A stretch of DNA of 64,000 nucleotides from the NCBI GenBank assembly GCA_030562195.1, contig JAUJPP010000006.1, positions 7,998,001-8,062,000 of the forward strand. Reading direction: 5' to 3'. Made by a program: the position numbers and the translations under genes. The notes under the pieces were generated by a model that saw only the letters and a program-made list of their open reading frames with translations, was not told where the DNA came from and ran no database searches. Origin of the DNA: Nipponacmea schrenckii (lineage: Eukaryota; Mollusca; Gastropoda; Lottiidae). Each line of letters starts with the position of its first letter. Positions within the stretch are counted from its first letter, which is position 1. Positions 37,301 to 48,300 of the stretch are shown here, one piece after another.

Positions 37301-38766
37301 GCCTATCTCTTGTTTGCTCTTTTAATTACAAACTATTTATAAGCTATGAAAATCTTAAACCTATCTCTTGTTTGCTCTTTTAATTACAAACTATCTATAA
37401 GCTATGATAATCTTAGCCTATCTCTTGTTTGCTCTTTTAATTACAAACTATTTATAATCTATGATAATCTTCGCCTATCGCTTGTTTGCTCTTTTAATTA
37501 CAAACTATTTCTCTGCAATAATAATCTTAGCCTATCTCTAGTTTGCTCTTTTAATTACAAATTATTTATAATCTATGATAATCTTAGCCTATCTCTTGTT
37601 TGCTCTTTTAATTACAAACTATTTATAAGCTATGATAATCTAAGCCTATCTCTTGTTTGCTCTTTTAATTACAAACTATTTATAATCTATGATAATCTTC
37701 GCCTATCGCTTGTTTGCTCTTTTAATTACAAACTATTTCTCTGCAATAATAATCTTAGCCTATCTCTAGTTTGCTCTTTTAATTACAAATTATTTATAAT
37801 CTATGATAATCTTAGCCTATCTCTTGTTTGCTCTTTTAATTACAAACTATTTATAAGCTATGATAATCTAAGCCTATCTCTTGTTTGCTCTTTTAATTAC
37901 AAACTATGATAATCTTAGCCTCTCTTGTTGGCTCTTTTAATTACAAACTATTTATAAGCTATGATAATCTTAGCCTAGCTTTGTCACTCAATAGTTATGA
38001 TAATCTTACCTATCTCTTGTTGGCTCTTTTAATTACAAACTATTTATAAGCTATGATAATCTTAGCCTATCTCTTGTTAGCTCTTTTAATTACAAACTAT
38101 CTATAAGCTACGATAATCTTAGCCTAGCTATGTCACTCAGTAGTTATGATAATCTTAGTCTATCTCTTGTCACTCAGAAGCTATGATGATCTTAGCCTAT
38201 AACTAAGTCAACCATAACAAATACCACTATGCTAAGTATTACACAAGAATACTAAAATTCACAGCATAGATTTGTTGTGCATTCTATTCTTGGCGAGATC
38301 GACCAGTGCTTCTAGAGTATTATTTCTTATAACACTCCAAGCAAGAATAGAATGCACAACAAAAATATTGATGTACTGGACAGAATTTTAATATTACTTA
38401 CCTGATACAACCTTGCAGAAAGACTGATATACTGGATAGAATTTTAATATAATTTTCTGGATAGAATTTTTATATTATTTACCTGATACAACCTTGCAGA
38501 AAGACTGATATACTGGATAGAATTTTAATATTATTTACCTGATAACACTTTGCAGAACAACTAATTCACCGGATAGAAATTTTATATTATAAACCTTATC
38601 CAAACTTGTAGAATAACTGATATAATGGAAAGAAATTTTATATTATAAACCTCATCCAACCTTGTAGAATAACTGATATACTGCATAGAAATTTTATATT
38701 AGTTACCTGATCAAATCTTGGTTTATTCAACTTAAACGGCGGCCAATCTGCTTGTCCTTCTGCCAT
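28337..38766 (-). CDS. SFXN5: Sideroflexin-5, mitochondrial inner-membrane carrier
   Basis: Twelve coding exon positions join with consistent phases to 326 residues, the normal family length: 38766-38707, 36387-36319, 36025-35921, 35446-35392, 35236-35211, 34781-34671, 34461-34396, 34168-34078, 32902-32787, one of three exons 10, 28834-28717, 28414-28337 (stop TAG). Family marks in order: [91 protein letters not shown] and the terminal [26 protein letters not shown] and RFVPFPAV match SFXN5 rather than SFXN1-4. Sideroflexins are multi-pass inner-membrane transporters; SFXN1 carries serine and SFXN5 has been linked to citrate transport. The ATG at 38766 follows an in-frame upstream ATG at 38826; I chose 38766 because [11 protein letters not shown] matches family amino termini. 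Introns hold copy B and several minisatellites. Confidence 0.95.
29793..29878 (-). CDS. SFXN5: SFXN5 alternative exon 10a
   Basis: The last copy is 86 bp, between ATAG|GCA and AAAG|GTTTGT, with the same phases. It encodes [15 protein letters not shown] then [13 protein letters not shown] plus two bases of Arg. It is the most diverged: I to C at the sixth-seventh region and IPPII changed to VPLV. It is split from 10b by the 1.5 kb repeat element copy B. The open frame and splice sites remain intact. Confidence 0.85.
30041..31523 (+). mobile_element. HINE/pearl-like repeat element, copy B
   Basis: It begins AAGATAGCTTGCCAGGCAAG, in which CTTGCCAGGCAAG forms a hairpin, followed by ACATACGCCCACTGGCAG. 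The last few core units repeat at exactly 161 bp (GTTCATGCGA-type phrase near 30850, 31011, 31172, 31333); earlier units are more diverged. A (GGAC)n tract lies at 31453-31479. It closes with ACGTCCACA...TGTGGGCGTATAAAAA, a 3' hairpin. It is inserted between SFXN5 exons 10b and 10a, antisense to the gene. Confidence 0.8.
31986..32071 (-). CDS. SFXN5: SFXN5 alternative exon 10b
   Basis: The middle copy is 86 bp, between TTTAG|GCA and ACAG|GTGAGT, with the same phases as 10c. It encodes [15 protein letters not shown] then [13 protein letters not shown] plus two bases of Arg. It differs from 10c at several residues, mostly hydrophobic exchanges plus LE to ID at the end. The donor is the strongest of the three (GTGAGT). 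Confidence 0.85.
32456..32541 (-). CDS. SFXN5: SFXN5 alternative exon 10c
   Basis: This is the first of three homologous exons met in transcription. It is 86 bp, entered in phase 0 through ATTAG|GCT and left in phase 2 through AAAG|GTCAGT. It encodes [15 protein letters not shown] then [13 protein letters not shown] plus two bases of Arg. It corresponds to the segment ending in SMLEK in vertebrate SFXN5, a predicted membrane helix. Splice sites are intact and there is no stop. Confidence 0.85.
32890..33540. repeat. ~46-bp minisatellite built on the SFXN5 exon 9 acceptor
   Basis: About 14 units of roughly 46 bp, each with TAGCTGAAATACATTATCAT and TTTATTCAACATTACACACA. On the minus strand each unit reads ATAATGTATTTCAG followed by a CTAGT... 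start, i.e. the branch/acceptor region plus the first ~20 bases of exon 9 (exon starts at 32902). The unit nearest the gene is the real acceptor. Confidence 0.8.
33600..34060. repeat. ~46-bp minisatellite in SFXN5 intron 8
   Basis: About nine to ten units of 44-48 bp with TACAACAGTACAAATATAAG and AACAACCTGAAATATATTAT. On the minus strand each has ATATTTCAG|GTTGTTC, an acceptor-like string. The last units grade into the region of the exon 8 donor (ATTAATGAATGGTACATAC). Together with the preceding array it fills nearly the whole intron. Confidence 0.7.
36490..38180. repeat. 57-bp minisatellite in SFXN5 intron 1
   Basis: About 28-30 units of 57 bp with variants of AAGCTATGATAATCTTAGCC and TTGCTCTTTTAATTACAAAC. 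A higher-order duplication of several units occurs at about 37440-37910. Because 57 is a multiple of three, units stay in one frame and make open frames up to 187 codons on the plus strand; these are artefacts of the repeat. Confidence 0.85.
38271..38363. repeat. Hairpin with 22-bp perfect arms
   Basis: TTTGTTGTGCATTCTATTCT plus TG (38271-38292) is exactly reverse-complemented at 38342-38363, with a 49-bp loop that contains a further imperfect palindrome (GAGTATTATT...AACACTC). It lies in SFXN5 intron 1 between two minisatellites. It could be a small foldback element or a foldable transcript. Confidence 0.7.
38385..38710. repeat. ~56-bp minisatellite built on the SFXN5 exon 1 donor
   Basis: About five to six units of roughly 56 bp, each with TTTTATATTATTTACCTGAT and a GATATACTGGATAGAA tail. 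On the minus strand this is ATCAG|GTAAATAATATAAAA, matching the true exon 1 junction GATCAG|GTAACTAATATAAAA at 38707/38706. One unit is deleted (38440-38465) and two have lost the consensus GT context. Confidence 0.8.
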
Positions 38767-38916
38767 TGTATCCGTTCTTACTGTCACTGTCCTTTTATCT
38801 ATTTGTCGACAACAGAAGTGGACCATTTATCAATGATTCCACATAATCAGTAGTACATAGTACAACACTAATTGACAGAGAAACTAGGTCATTGAAAATA
38901 GGTCAATGTGAATCAA

Positions 38917-38925
38917 GTCACGTGA
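38917..38925. promoter_or_regulatory. Palindromic E-box upstream of SFXN5
   Basis: GTCACGTGA lies about 150 bp upstream of the SFXN5 start codon. This is the extended E-box bound by USF/TFE-type bHLH-ZIP factors. Position relative to the gene makes it a plausible promoter element; no TATA box or initiator is certain. Confidence 0.35.
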
Positions 38926-39820
38926 TAAGGTTTACATTTTCGTCTTGTACATCAAGACACATATATAGATCTTCCAGTTCAACATGTAATTGGTATCTAT
39001 CAGTTATACACAGTGACCATCTATTTAATTAACATTCCATATTTAACCAAAATTCCCGAAATTTTGACCTTGTTTTTTATCTAATAAAAGAAAGGGCGAA
39101 GAGCAGAAAGGAAAGGTGTCTCAAGTCTTGAATTATCTTAATAAATATAAATTACATGCAGTGTATATTCTACTCTCCTGCTCTTGATAGCATTTTTTTT
39201 TTAAAGACAAACAACATAAAAGTCGAAATTCGTTCAGGACAGAGGTATTAAACTTCAATATTCTCCTATCAAGGAGATCTCATTTGCAGTAGATGTAAGT
39301 TGGTCAATCTTCAAAAAACCAACAAATATATAACAATACAGGACAAATATTTTAATGGATTTGTAGGCACATTTAATGTTCTGCTTTCTGTGTTTATAAA
39401 TTACATGTAAATAGAAAAGAGCCAATGTCAACAAAAATTTCTTTATAACATATAGCTGACAAACCTTAAAATTTAAAATGGTATGATCTTATGAATAATC
39501 GAAATTAAGAATTCATTTGGAAAGCACTATACAAAATGTAAAAAAATATTGATGTAACTGAAGACATGCAAATTTATTGTAGGTCTAAGACATAAAATGT
39601 ATTCATAAAATCATCATCATAATTTCAAATCCATATAATAGAGATTTAAATAACAGCAACATTTCTTAAAAAAAATAACAAAGGGTTTTAAAACTAAAAG
39701 AGATTGTAAAGAGGGTTTCTAAATTGTGTTCATGGTGGACACCATCATTGCAAATTTCAACAAGGCATCTGTGGTTCCTACAATTCTACATAAGCTTAGT
39801 TTTAGTGGAATTGAAAAGGA
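38926..39820. other. Intergenic upstream of SFXN5, nothing recognised
   Basis: AT-rich sequence without exon signals on either strand. Confidence 0.4.
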
Positions 39821-41847
39821 AGATAGCTTGCCAGGCAAGGTAATATACGCCCACTGGCAGCATTTAATTCAAATAAAAACTTTTCAGTGAGGTTACAAGT
39901 CGAATGAAATATTCAACCTTCCAACCTATTTTTTTCTAGGGTCTCTAGTTTTATTAAAAACTGTCAAGAATTGTACCTAATAACAACTCATTAAATATTT
40001 TTCGGTATTTTTATGATTTGCAATAGGGTTCACCCTTAATAATATTTTGATATTTTTGATTTTCAATAGGGTTTATCCTTGTGAGAAAACAAATACTAAA
40101 GCCAAGTTTCATCAAAATCCATTCAAAATTGTTCTTTCTAGAGTGTTTACGAGTTTAATTGAACGCGTTTTCAAAAACAAGGTCAATAACTTGTACTAAA
40201 TATTTTTCGATTTTCAATAGGGTTCATCCTTGGGAGACAACAAATACTCCAGCCAAGTTACATCAAAATCCATTAAAAATTGTTCTTTCTAGAGTGTTTA
40301 CAAGCTAAAATTGAACGCGTTTTCAAGAACAAGGGCTATAACTGACAATAAATATATTTCGATTTATTTGATTTATAATAGGGTTCATCATTGGGTAATA
40401 ACAAATACTCAAGCCAAGTTTAATCAAAATCCATTAAGAATTGTTCTTTCTAGAGTGTTTACAAGCTAAAATTGAACGCGTTTTCAAGAACAAGAGCAGT
40501 AACTCATACTGAAAATTTTTTCGATTTCGCTGATTTTCAATAGGGTTCATCCCTGAGTTATAACACACTCTCACACCAAGTTTCATCGAAATCGGTCAAG
40601 AATTGTGCCATGTAGAGTGTTTACGAGACAAAAATCGAACGTGTTTAAAAGAACAAGGGCAATAATTCATATTAGATATATTTTTAATTTTCAATAGGGC
40701 TCATCCCTTGCGATATCAAACAATTTCAGTGAGTTTTGTCAACATTGGTCATGAATTGTACCTTCTAGAGTGTTTATTAGCCAAAAAGTTAAACCCGTTT
40801 TCAAACACAAGGGCAATAACTGACACTAAATATATTTCGATTTATTTGATTTTCAACAAGGTTCATCCTTGGGTAAAAACAAATACTCAAGCCAAGTTTT
40901 ATCAAAATCCATTAAGAATTGTTCTTTCTAGAGTGCTTACAAGCTAAAATTGAACGCGTTTTCAAACACAAGGGCATAACTGATACTAAATATTTTTCGA
41001 TTTAACTGAATTTCAATAGGGTTCATCCTTAGGTGATTACAAATACTCATGCCAAGTTATGTCAAAATCGCTCAAGAATTGTGACTTGTAGAGTGTTTAC
41101 AAGGCAAAAATCCAACACATTTTATAGAACAAGGGCAATAATTCCTATTAAATATATTTCGATATGTGCTATTTTCAAAAGGGTTCATTCTTGGGTGATA
41201 TTAAACAATTTCAGCAAGTTTCGTCAAAATCGGTCAATAAATGTGCTTTGTAGAGTGTTTACAAGCTAAAAATTGAACGCGTTTTCAAAAACAAGGGCAA
41301 TAACTGATATAAATTTTTTTTCGATTTGACTGGTTTTCAATAGGCTTCATCCTTGGGTGATAACAAATACTCAGGCCAAGTTTCATTAAAATCCATTAAG
41401 AATTGTTCTTTCTAGAGTGTTTACAAGCTAAAATTGAACGCGTTTTCAAGAACAAGGGCAATAACTCATACTACATGTTTTTCGATTTCGCTGATTTTCG
41501 ATAGGGTTTATCCTTGAGTTATAACAAACTCTCAAACCAAGTTTCATCAAAATCGGTCAAGAATTGCTCGTTGTAGAGTGTTTACGAGCCATTCAAGAAC
41601 AAGGGCACGAACTCATACTAATTTTTTTCCGATTTCGCTGATTTTCAATAGGGTTCATCCTTGCGTGATCATAAACACTCATATTAAGTTTCATCTAAAT
41701 CCGTCAAGAATTAGACCGTGTAGAGTGTTTACGAGCAATTGTGGACGGACGGACGGACCGACGGACGGACGGACGGACGGACGGACGGACGGACGGATGT
41801 GGGTGACGACAATATACGCCCCCCATTTCATGTGGGCGTATAAAAAT
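39821..41847 (+). mobile_element. HINE/pearl-like repeat element, copy C (long)
   Basis: It shares the 5' terminus AAGATAGCTTGCCAGGCAAG plus TATACGCCCACTGGCAGCAT with copies B and D, but its core is a different repeat: units of about 150-160 bp with TTTTCAATAGGGTTCATCCT, CCAAGTTTCATCAAAATCC, TTCTAGAGTGTTTACAAGC and GAACGCGTTTTCAA. About eleven units are present. The GGAC tract is at 41742-41797. The 3' end is CATGTGGGCGTATAAAAA. Non-coding. Confidence 0.8.
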
Positions 41848-42381
41848 GGTGTAAATTGATGCTATCAGTGTCTGACCAAAACAGATAAAAGTATGAAAAA
41901 CCTCTTTACATCATAGACACATTCTTTATCAATATCAAAAGCATGCTATAAAAGAACCCAATTTTCACATTTTGCAAATTTGTACAGAATAAACTGTATA
42001 CGTAATACAGACTAGATATCTATGGGAAGATGACATTTTCTAACATTTTACATTCTGTTACAATGAAGGTTCTTTTCAATATTAAAAAGGTAAATTAAAA
42101 CAGAATGATGGCACTTGGCATATCTGAAAATTTTGTAGTTCTCAGAACTCACAACTAGTTTTAAACAACAGCTATTACCTATGCCTAGAAGTACTGACAT
42201 AATCTTTGAAATGGTCTTAAATATGAAATGATGTAGGCCTACAACAACCTTCAGCACTTCCATTCAAATATGCAACTATCATTTCCAGAACACAGCATGT
42301 TGCTTCTTTCTAAGCCTTATGATCATTTAATCCCAAAGTTGTAATTTGTATTTCTTAAATTCAATTTCTATTGATCCAAAA
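41848..42381. other. Haspin 3' flank, non-coding
   Basis: AT-rich; contains the haspin 3' UTR on the minus strand starting at 42381. No separate gene is supported. Confidence 0.4.
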
Positions 42382-45300
42382 TCACGATGGGTTGAAAAAT
42401 TCTGAATTAAGAACTAAATCCTTTGCACTGCTGTAGTCTAACATTTCTTTGAACAATTGTCGAATGTCTTTAAGAACTTCTCTAGTAACTCTTGTGTTGC
42501 TTTTAAACCGTTTCTTTTTCAATATACAGTCAGTCAGGTAATGGAGCCATAAAATATTAGTATAAGGTTTGAAATCATCCCACTTATTCCTGAAACAGTT
42601 TAAAAATATAACTATACAATGTAGCCTTGTTTAACCAGTTGATTTTAATCTAGAGACTTCAATATTAATTTAAATATATTAAATAAATATTAATACTTAT
42701 TCCGCAAACAAATATTTGCTACTTCAGCCAGGTACTGTACTCTAACTAGGGTGAAAAAACTACTTCAGAGCATAAAATAATATTAAAATTGGGGAATTCT
42801 TTATAAATACAAAAAAAGGTTCAACATGCGACTAACCCATTATGTTCTTTCATCAGACGGTAGATATCAAACTGATAATCGCCTTTTCCCTCAAATAGAG
42901 TTTTATCATCAGCTAGATTACAATGTATAATAACACCATCTATAATACAAATAGAGTTTTATCATCAGCTAGATTACAATGTATAATAACACCATCTATA
43001 ATACAAATAGAGTTTTATCATCAGCTAGATTACAATGTATAATAACACCATCTATAATACAAATAGAGTTTTATCATAAGCTAGATTACAATGTATAATA
43101 ACACCATCTATAATACAAATATAGTTTTATCATCAGCTAGATTACAATGTATAATAACACCATATATAATACAAATAGAGTTTTATCATTAGCTAGATTA
43201 CAATGTATAATAACACCATCTATAATACAAATAGAGTTTTATCATCAGCTAGATTACAATGTATAATAACACCATCTATAATACAAAAAGAGTTTTATCA
43301 TCAGCTAGATTACAATGTATAATAACACCATCTATAATACAAATAGAGTTTTATCATCAGCTAGATTACAATGTATAATAACACCATCTATAATACAAAT
43401 AGAGTTTTATCATCAGCTAGATTACAATGTATAATAACACCATCTATAATACAAATAGAGTTTTATCATCAGCTAGATTACAATGTATAATAACACCATC
43501 TATAATACAAAAAGAGTTTTATCATCAGCTAGATTACAATGTATAATAACACCATCTATAATACAAATAGAGTTTTATCATCAGCTAGATTACAATGTAT
43601 AACACCATCCATAATACAAATAGAGTTTTATCATCAGCTAGATTACAATGTATAATAACACCATCTATAATACAAATAGAGTTTTATCATCAGCTAGATT
43701 ACAATGTATAATAACACCATCTATAATACAAATAGAGTTTTATCATCAGCTTGATTACAATGTATAATAACACCAACTTAAATATAAATAGATTTTGGGG
43801 AGGGGAGTTGTCCAATGTACAGTCTTATCAGCAGGGAGATAGAAAGTTTTATCCAAGTCAACCGATTATTTATCATAACATCAAACAATACTGTCATATC
43901 ATTATTTATGCAATAATCCTTTAACTAATTCTTTATCAGACTGAAGCAATATAATGCCAAATATATATAGAAAAGATAGCCTTGCAAAGAAAGGTGACAT
44001 ACGCCCACCACCAGCTTTGATTGCAAGTTCATGTCTATTCTATATGAGAAATAAATTTGTTGGCGTATAAAAATGCAACATTACATGAAATTGTAAATAC
44101 CTTTCTTTAATCTGGACATGGTAAAATCTATGATAAATATATGGACACCATTAGTTTCTATTGATACACTGTGTCCACCTATAGTACAATCTACAGTACT
44201 GTCTTCTGTAGCTTTCACTAATACATTGCCTATATGTAAATCTCTGTGTTCAAACTCAAACGCTTCCTCAGCAACTGCCAGAGCATAGGCTGTCTGAATC
44301 AACACACTTTTGGCTTGATTTGAATTATCAAACTGAAATCAGCAGAAATAAAAAATTGGTACAGTTGCAACAGAATTTATTTTTGATTCTAAATACCTAG
44401 AAAAATCTGAAAACAATACTGTCAGCTCAGTCAGCTAATAGGATCACAATTACAAAACTTTGATTGGTTACATGTCAGTTTTTAGTAACAATGTTGATTC
44501 ATACAAATTATTTTTCTGATTGACCATTTAGGAAATATCAGTACCTGAAAAGCACTTAAATCACATCCACCATCAGCAAATTCAAAAACTATAAATAGCT
44601 GATCATCTTTAAAAATATCTGGAAAACAATCAATATAAAAATATAATACAAATATGGTAATTTTACATTCTACTGGAGTCAACAAAGACAGATACCACCA
44701 TGAGTAGTGAGAGATATTTATGCTGAAATAAGTAATAATATAATCCTTTTCTATTTTTCACGACAAAGATTTTAGAGGTTTTTTTTCGTTACGAGTTTGA
44801 TTAAGAAAATAATTAGGTCTTACCTGGTCTGTCATTTTCAGATACTTTTCTTTCATCATAATCATCCCATTGTTTTAATAATTGTTTAGGATAGCAGCCT
44901 TTGACACAAGCCACTCTGAAATATACAGTCAATTCTATTAGCAATATCAGTATCAGTTAACTGGTCTCATCTTATTAATAGTAATAGACTGCTGCAGACT
45001 GTGTGTCAAAGTATAATCAGGATCTAATAAATAAAACCACTATAACCGATATAATACTCCTTCCTTTAATTAAAGCAACGTTTCAATTCACATACAGGTA
45101 TAATAACCAAAGATAGATAATAATAGACAAATTAGAACAACAGTAAACATTGACAGCTGTAATTCAACTAAGATTAGTGATCATTAAAAATCATTATAAT
45201 CAGCCAGGATATTTTATAATTTATAGGGAAATCTAATGTATGTAGTAAGCATCAGGACCATTTATTGTAAAATGCCATAGTAAAACTGACAGGTAGCATT

Positions 45301-48300
45301 AGGTTCTATGTAAGTGTAGCCTACCTATTAACTTGACAATAGTTATCTGTTCTACATACATCATTATACCTCAGATCACTCAGTTCTCTAAATAAAATAA
45401 TTTACATTGTTACTTTATATATAATGTCAGTCTAATGCTTTATTATTAACCATCTTTATTAGCCCATTAGGTCAGAAAGGAGGACTTTAAACTCCATTTT
45501 TTTTTTCATCTACAGTTATTTATTTTACGAAATAATGAGCATTTAAAATCTGAAAAATATGTTACATTCTAATTGTGAAATCTTTAGAAATAGGGCTTTA
45601 TTTAAGTGAAGATGTTAAAATAATATATTTTCCGAAACTTAAACTCACTGTGAAATTAATACTTCTGGTAAAACCTCTTCAAATGTTTTCTGTTCTTCAT
45701 CATTTACTTTAAAATCACCTTCAATTGGTATAATCTAAATAAATATAATAATATTTACAAACAATCAGTCACTTGATTCACTTGTTCAGTTTTACATCAA
45801 TTGCTTTAGCTATATCAGTAATCAAAATGGTGAAATCTTCAGATGTTTATTGTTAATAGCCAAAAATGTTAATTCGTAATTCTAAAGTTAAATAACTAAA
45901 TCTAAATGCTGACAAAGCAAAATTCTTTTCCCAACAATCTAACAAGCTAAAACAAAGTCTACAGATGTTTTCTACATTTATGACTAGAATCATATTGATA
46001 AAACTGTACCTTAATAGCAACAGAATGTCCATCTCTATCAGATCTAAATACTTCTCCATATACACCTTCACCTATCTTCATACATTTATTTAACATTCTA
46101 AAATTAATAATTAGGATCTATTCTGATGAATAATTCTATTTTGAACAATGAAACATGACATGCTTTCCTAAACAAAATAATTATTTTCCAGCAACAAATT
46201 TAGTAAAACAATTATCCTCAATAATAAAATTTTTCTGACCAGAATTAAATAATAAAACCTGTCTGATTCAGTCCAGCTATGTGCAGGCAGTGCAGTATTT
46301 ATACATTACACAAAATAAGACATGTTTTTTATTGCAAAGATATAGGCCTACTATCTATAACAGTTGTAATGTTTACTTTATACATCTTATTAACATTTTA
46401 TTCTATAGTCTCTCATTCAAGTTAAGTTTAAAATCACTACTCACTTTAAAGGAATACAGTCTAAGAATGATACTATTTTCTGTTTTTGGCACAATGATAA
46501 TATTTTAGATCTAGGTGAATATTGTACAGATTTATTAGACTGCTTAGGTGTTAACATTTCCTATAAAATATAAACTATGTTTTAAATTTCTACAATTATA
46601 ATTTTGTCTTCAGATTTTTTATCAATATACATTCCATCTAAAAAATCACAAAATTAGCTTTCAATCTTAATTAACTTGAGCTTAATTGAATTAATTTCCA
46701 GATTTGCTGTATAATCACATATAATATACTTACCACAAACGATCTTGATAAATTAGCTTGATTACAAACTGGTGTAGAATAACACTTTAAATAATTATCA
46801 CTAGTTTTAATGAGAGATTTTCTACTACATTCTGGTCTACTGTTATCTTGAGCTGTATAATATGATACATCAGATTCCACCAGACTGTGTTCTGATTCTA
46901 TGTCTTCTGATGTCTGATAAGCATCAAGCTTCTTGTTCTTCCAATTGTATAAGCTCGTAAGGAATGTTTAATTACCAACTCATTGTGATGTTGAGATGGT
47001 GAAACAAAGTTAATACTTTCTTCTGACCAATGATCAATATCATCTTCATCTTCGTCTTCTTCTAATATAGCTAATTCTGTTAAAGCGTATCTTGTTATTT
47101 CTAAATCTTCACAAAAGTTTTCTTTTTCTGCTTCGTATTCCTCCTTCCCCTACTTTTTCAACTCTGTCTTCCTCACCTTCTAGGTTTTTGGAAACATTTT
47201 CCTCAAAGCTTTCATTTGATCCATCATTTTCTTCTTCAATAATACAGCAAGAATGATCAGACACTTCTTTTTCTTCTGTTTCACAATCTTCATTTTCTTC
47301 ATAGCTTTCATTGTCATCTGATCTAATATTGTCTTCTTCACCTTCTTCAATAATACTGAAAGATTGATGGTTGGATACTTCTTCTTCTGTTTCATAATCT
47401 TCACTTTCTTCTGCAACACCATCCATAGCCTCAGTAGACAAGTCTGTAGTATATGGTTGTTTAGTAATACTATTAGATTTATCAAATAAACTGACAGATC
47501 GATTTTCCTGTAACTTTTTGTTTTTTTTTGTTTTCTCTGCAATAAAACTATCTCTCAACAGAGTCAGTTCAACCAAACACTTTAATTTCTTTTGATCTGC
47601 TATAATTATTCCATTTGCTTTGTTTTTAATATTATCTTCTTTTCCAACTTTTAAAATTTTGGATGATTTCGAACAATCTGGAGAATCAAACAAGCTTCTT
47701 GTTCCATCAAAAATACTCCTAGTTCTATTAGATATAGGGCTGGGACTTAATTGATTTCTAGTTCGTTTAGCAACACGTGAAGCTATGGTTTGATAATTTG
47801 AATAGTTACTTGATACATCTTTTGATTTAGAGTCATGAGATGAATTGAATTGAACTTTTGAAGGGTCAGTATTCAAAGAGGGTGATCCTGATATACTAGA
47901 TAAATTTAACTTTGGTGCTGTAGAGTTAACACTATTGTAAGATACAGGACTATCCTCTAATTCCTCAATCTGAGATATGTCACAGTTGTTTATTTTAATG
48001 GTAGCTTCCCTACAGGGTGTACTTGTTTCTACATTCAACTCATCTGGTACCAAAAGATTATTTGCAGCTAGGATATTGCGTTTGGAAGATTTTTTGGATT
48101 TATATGAATTATCTGAATCAATAACCAAGCTGTAGTCATCTAATTCACTAAAATTATAAGACTGATCTTTTTGTGTTGAATTGACTGTGGATTTCAATCC
48201 TACAGGCTGTTTTATAGCTGAACTTCTTGTAAGTCTATTTGTGGTATCTCGCAAGCCTTTTCTGATAACATCTGAATCACTATCCTGCAAATGAAAAAAT

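Noticed and set aside
36499..37909. Long plus-strand open frames with 19-residue repeats (up to 187 codons)
   Set aside because: They are read-through of a 57-bp minisatellite whose unit is a multiple of three, inside SFXN5 intron 1.
41578..41859. Open frame ending in repeated Asp-Gly-Arg
   Set aside because: It is the GGAC microsatellite and core repeats of element copy C translated.
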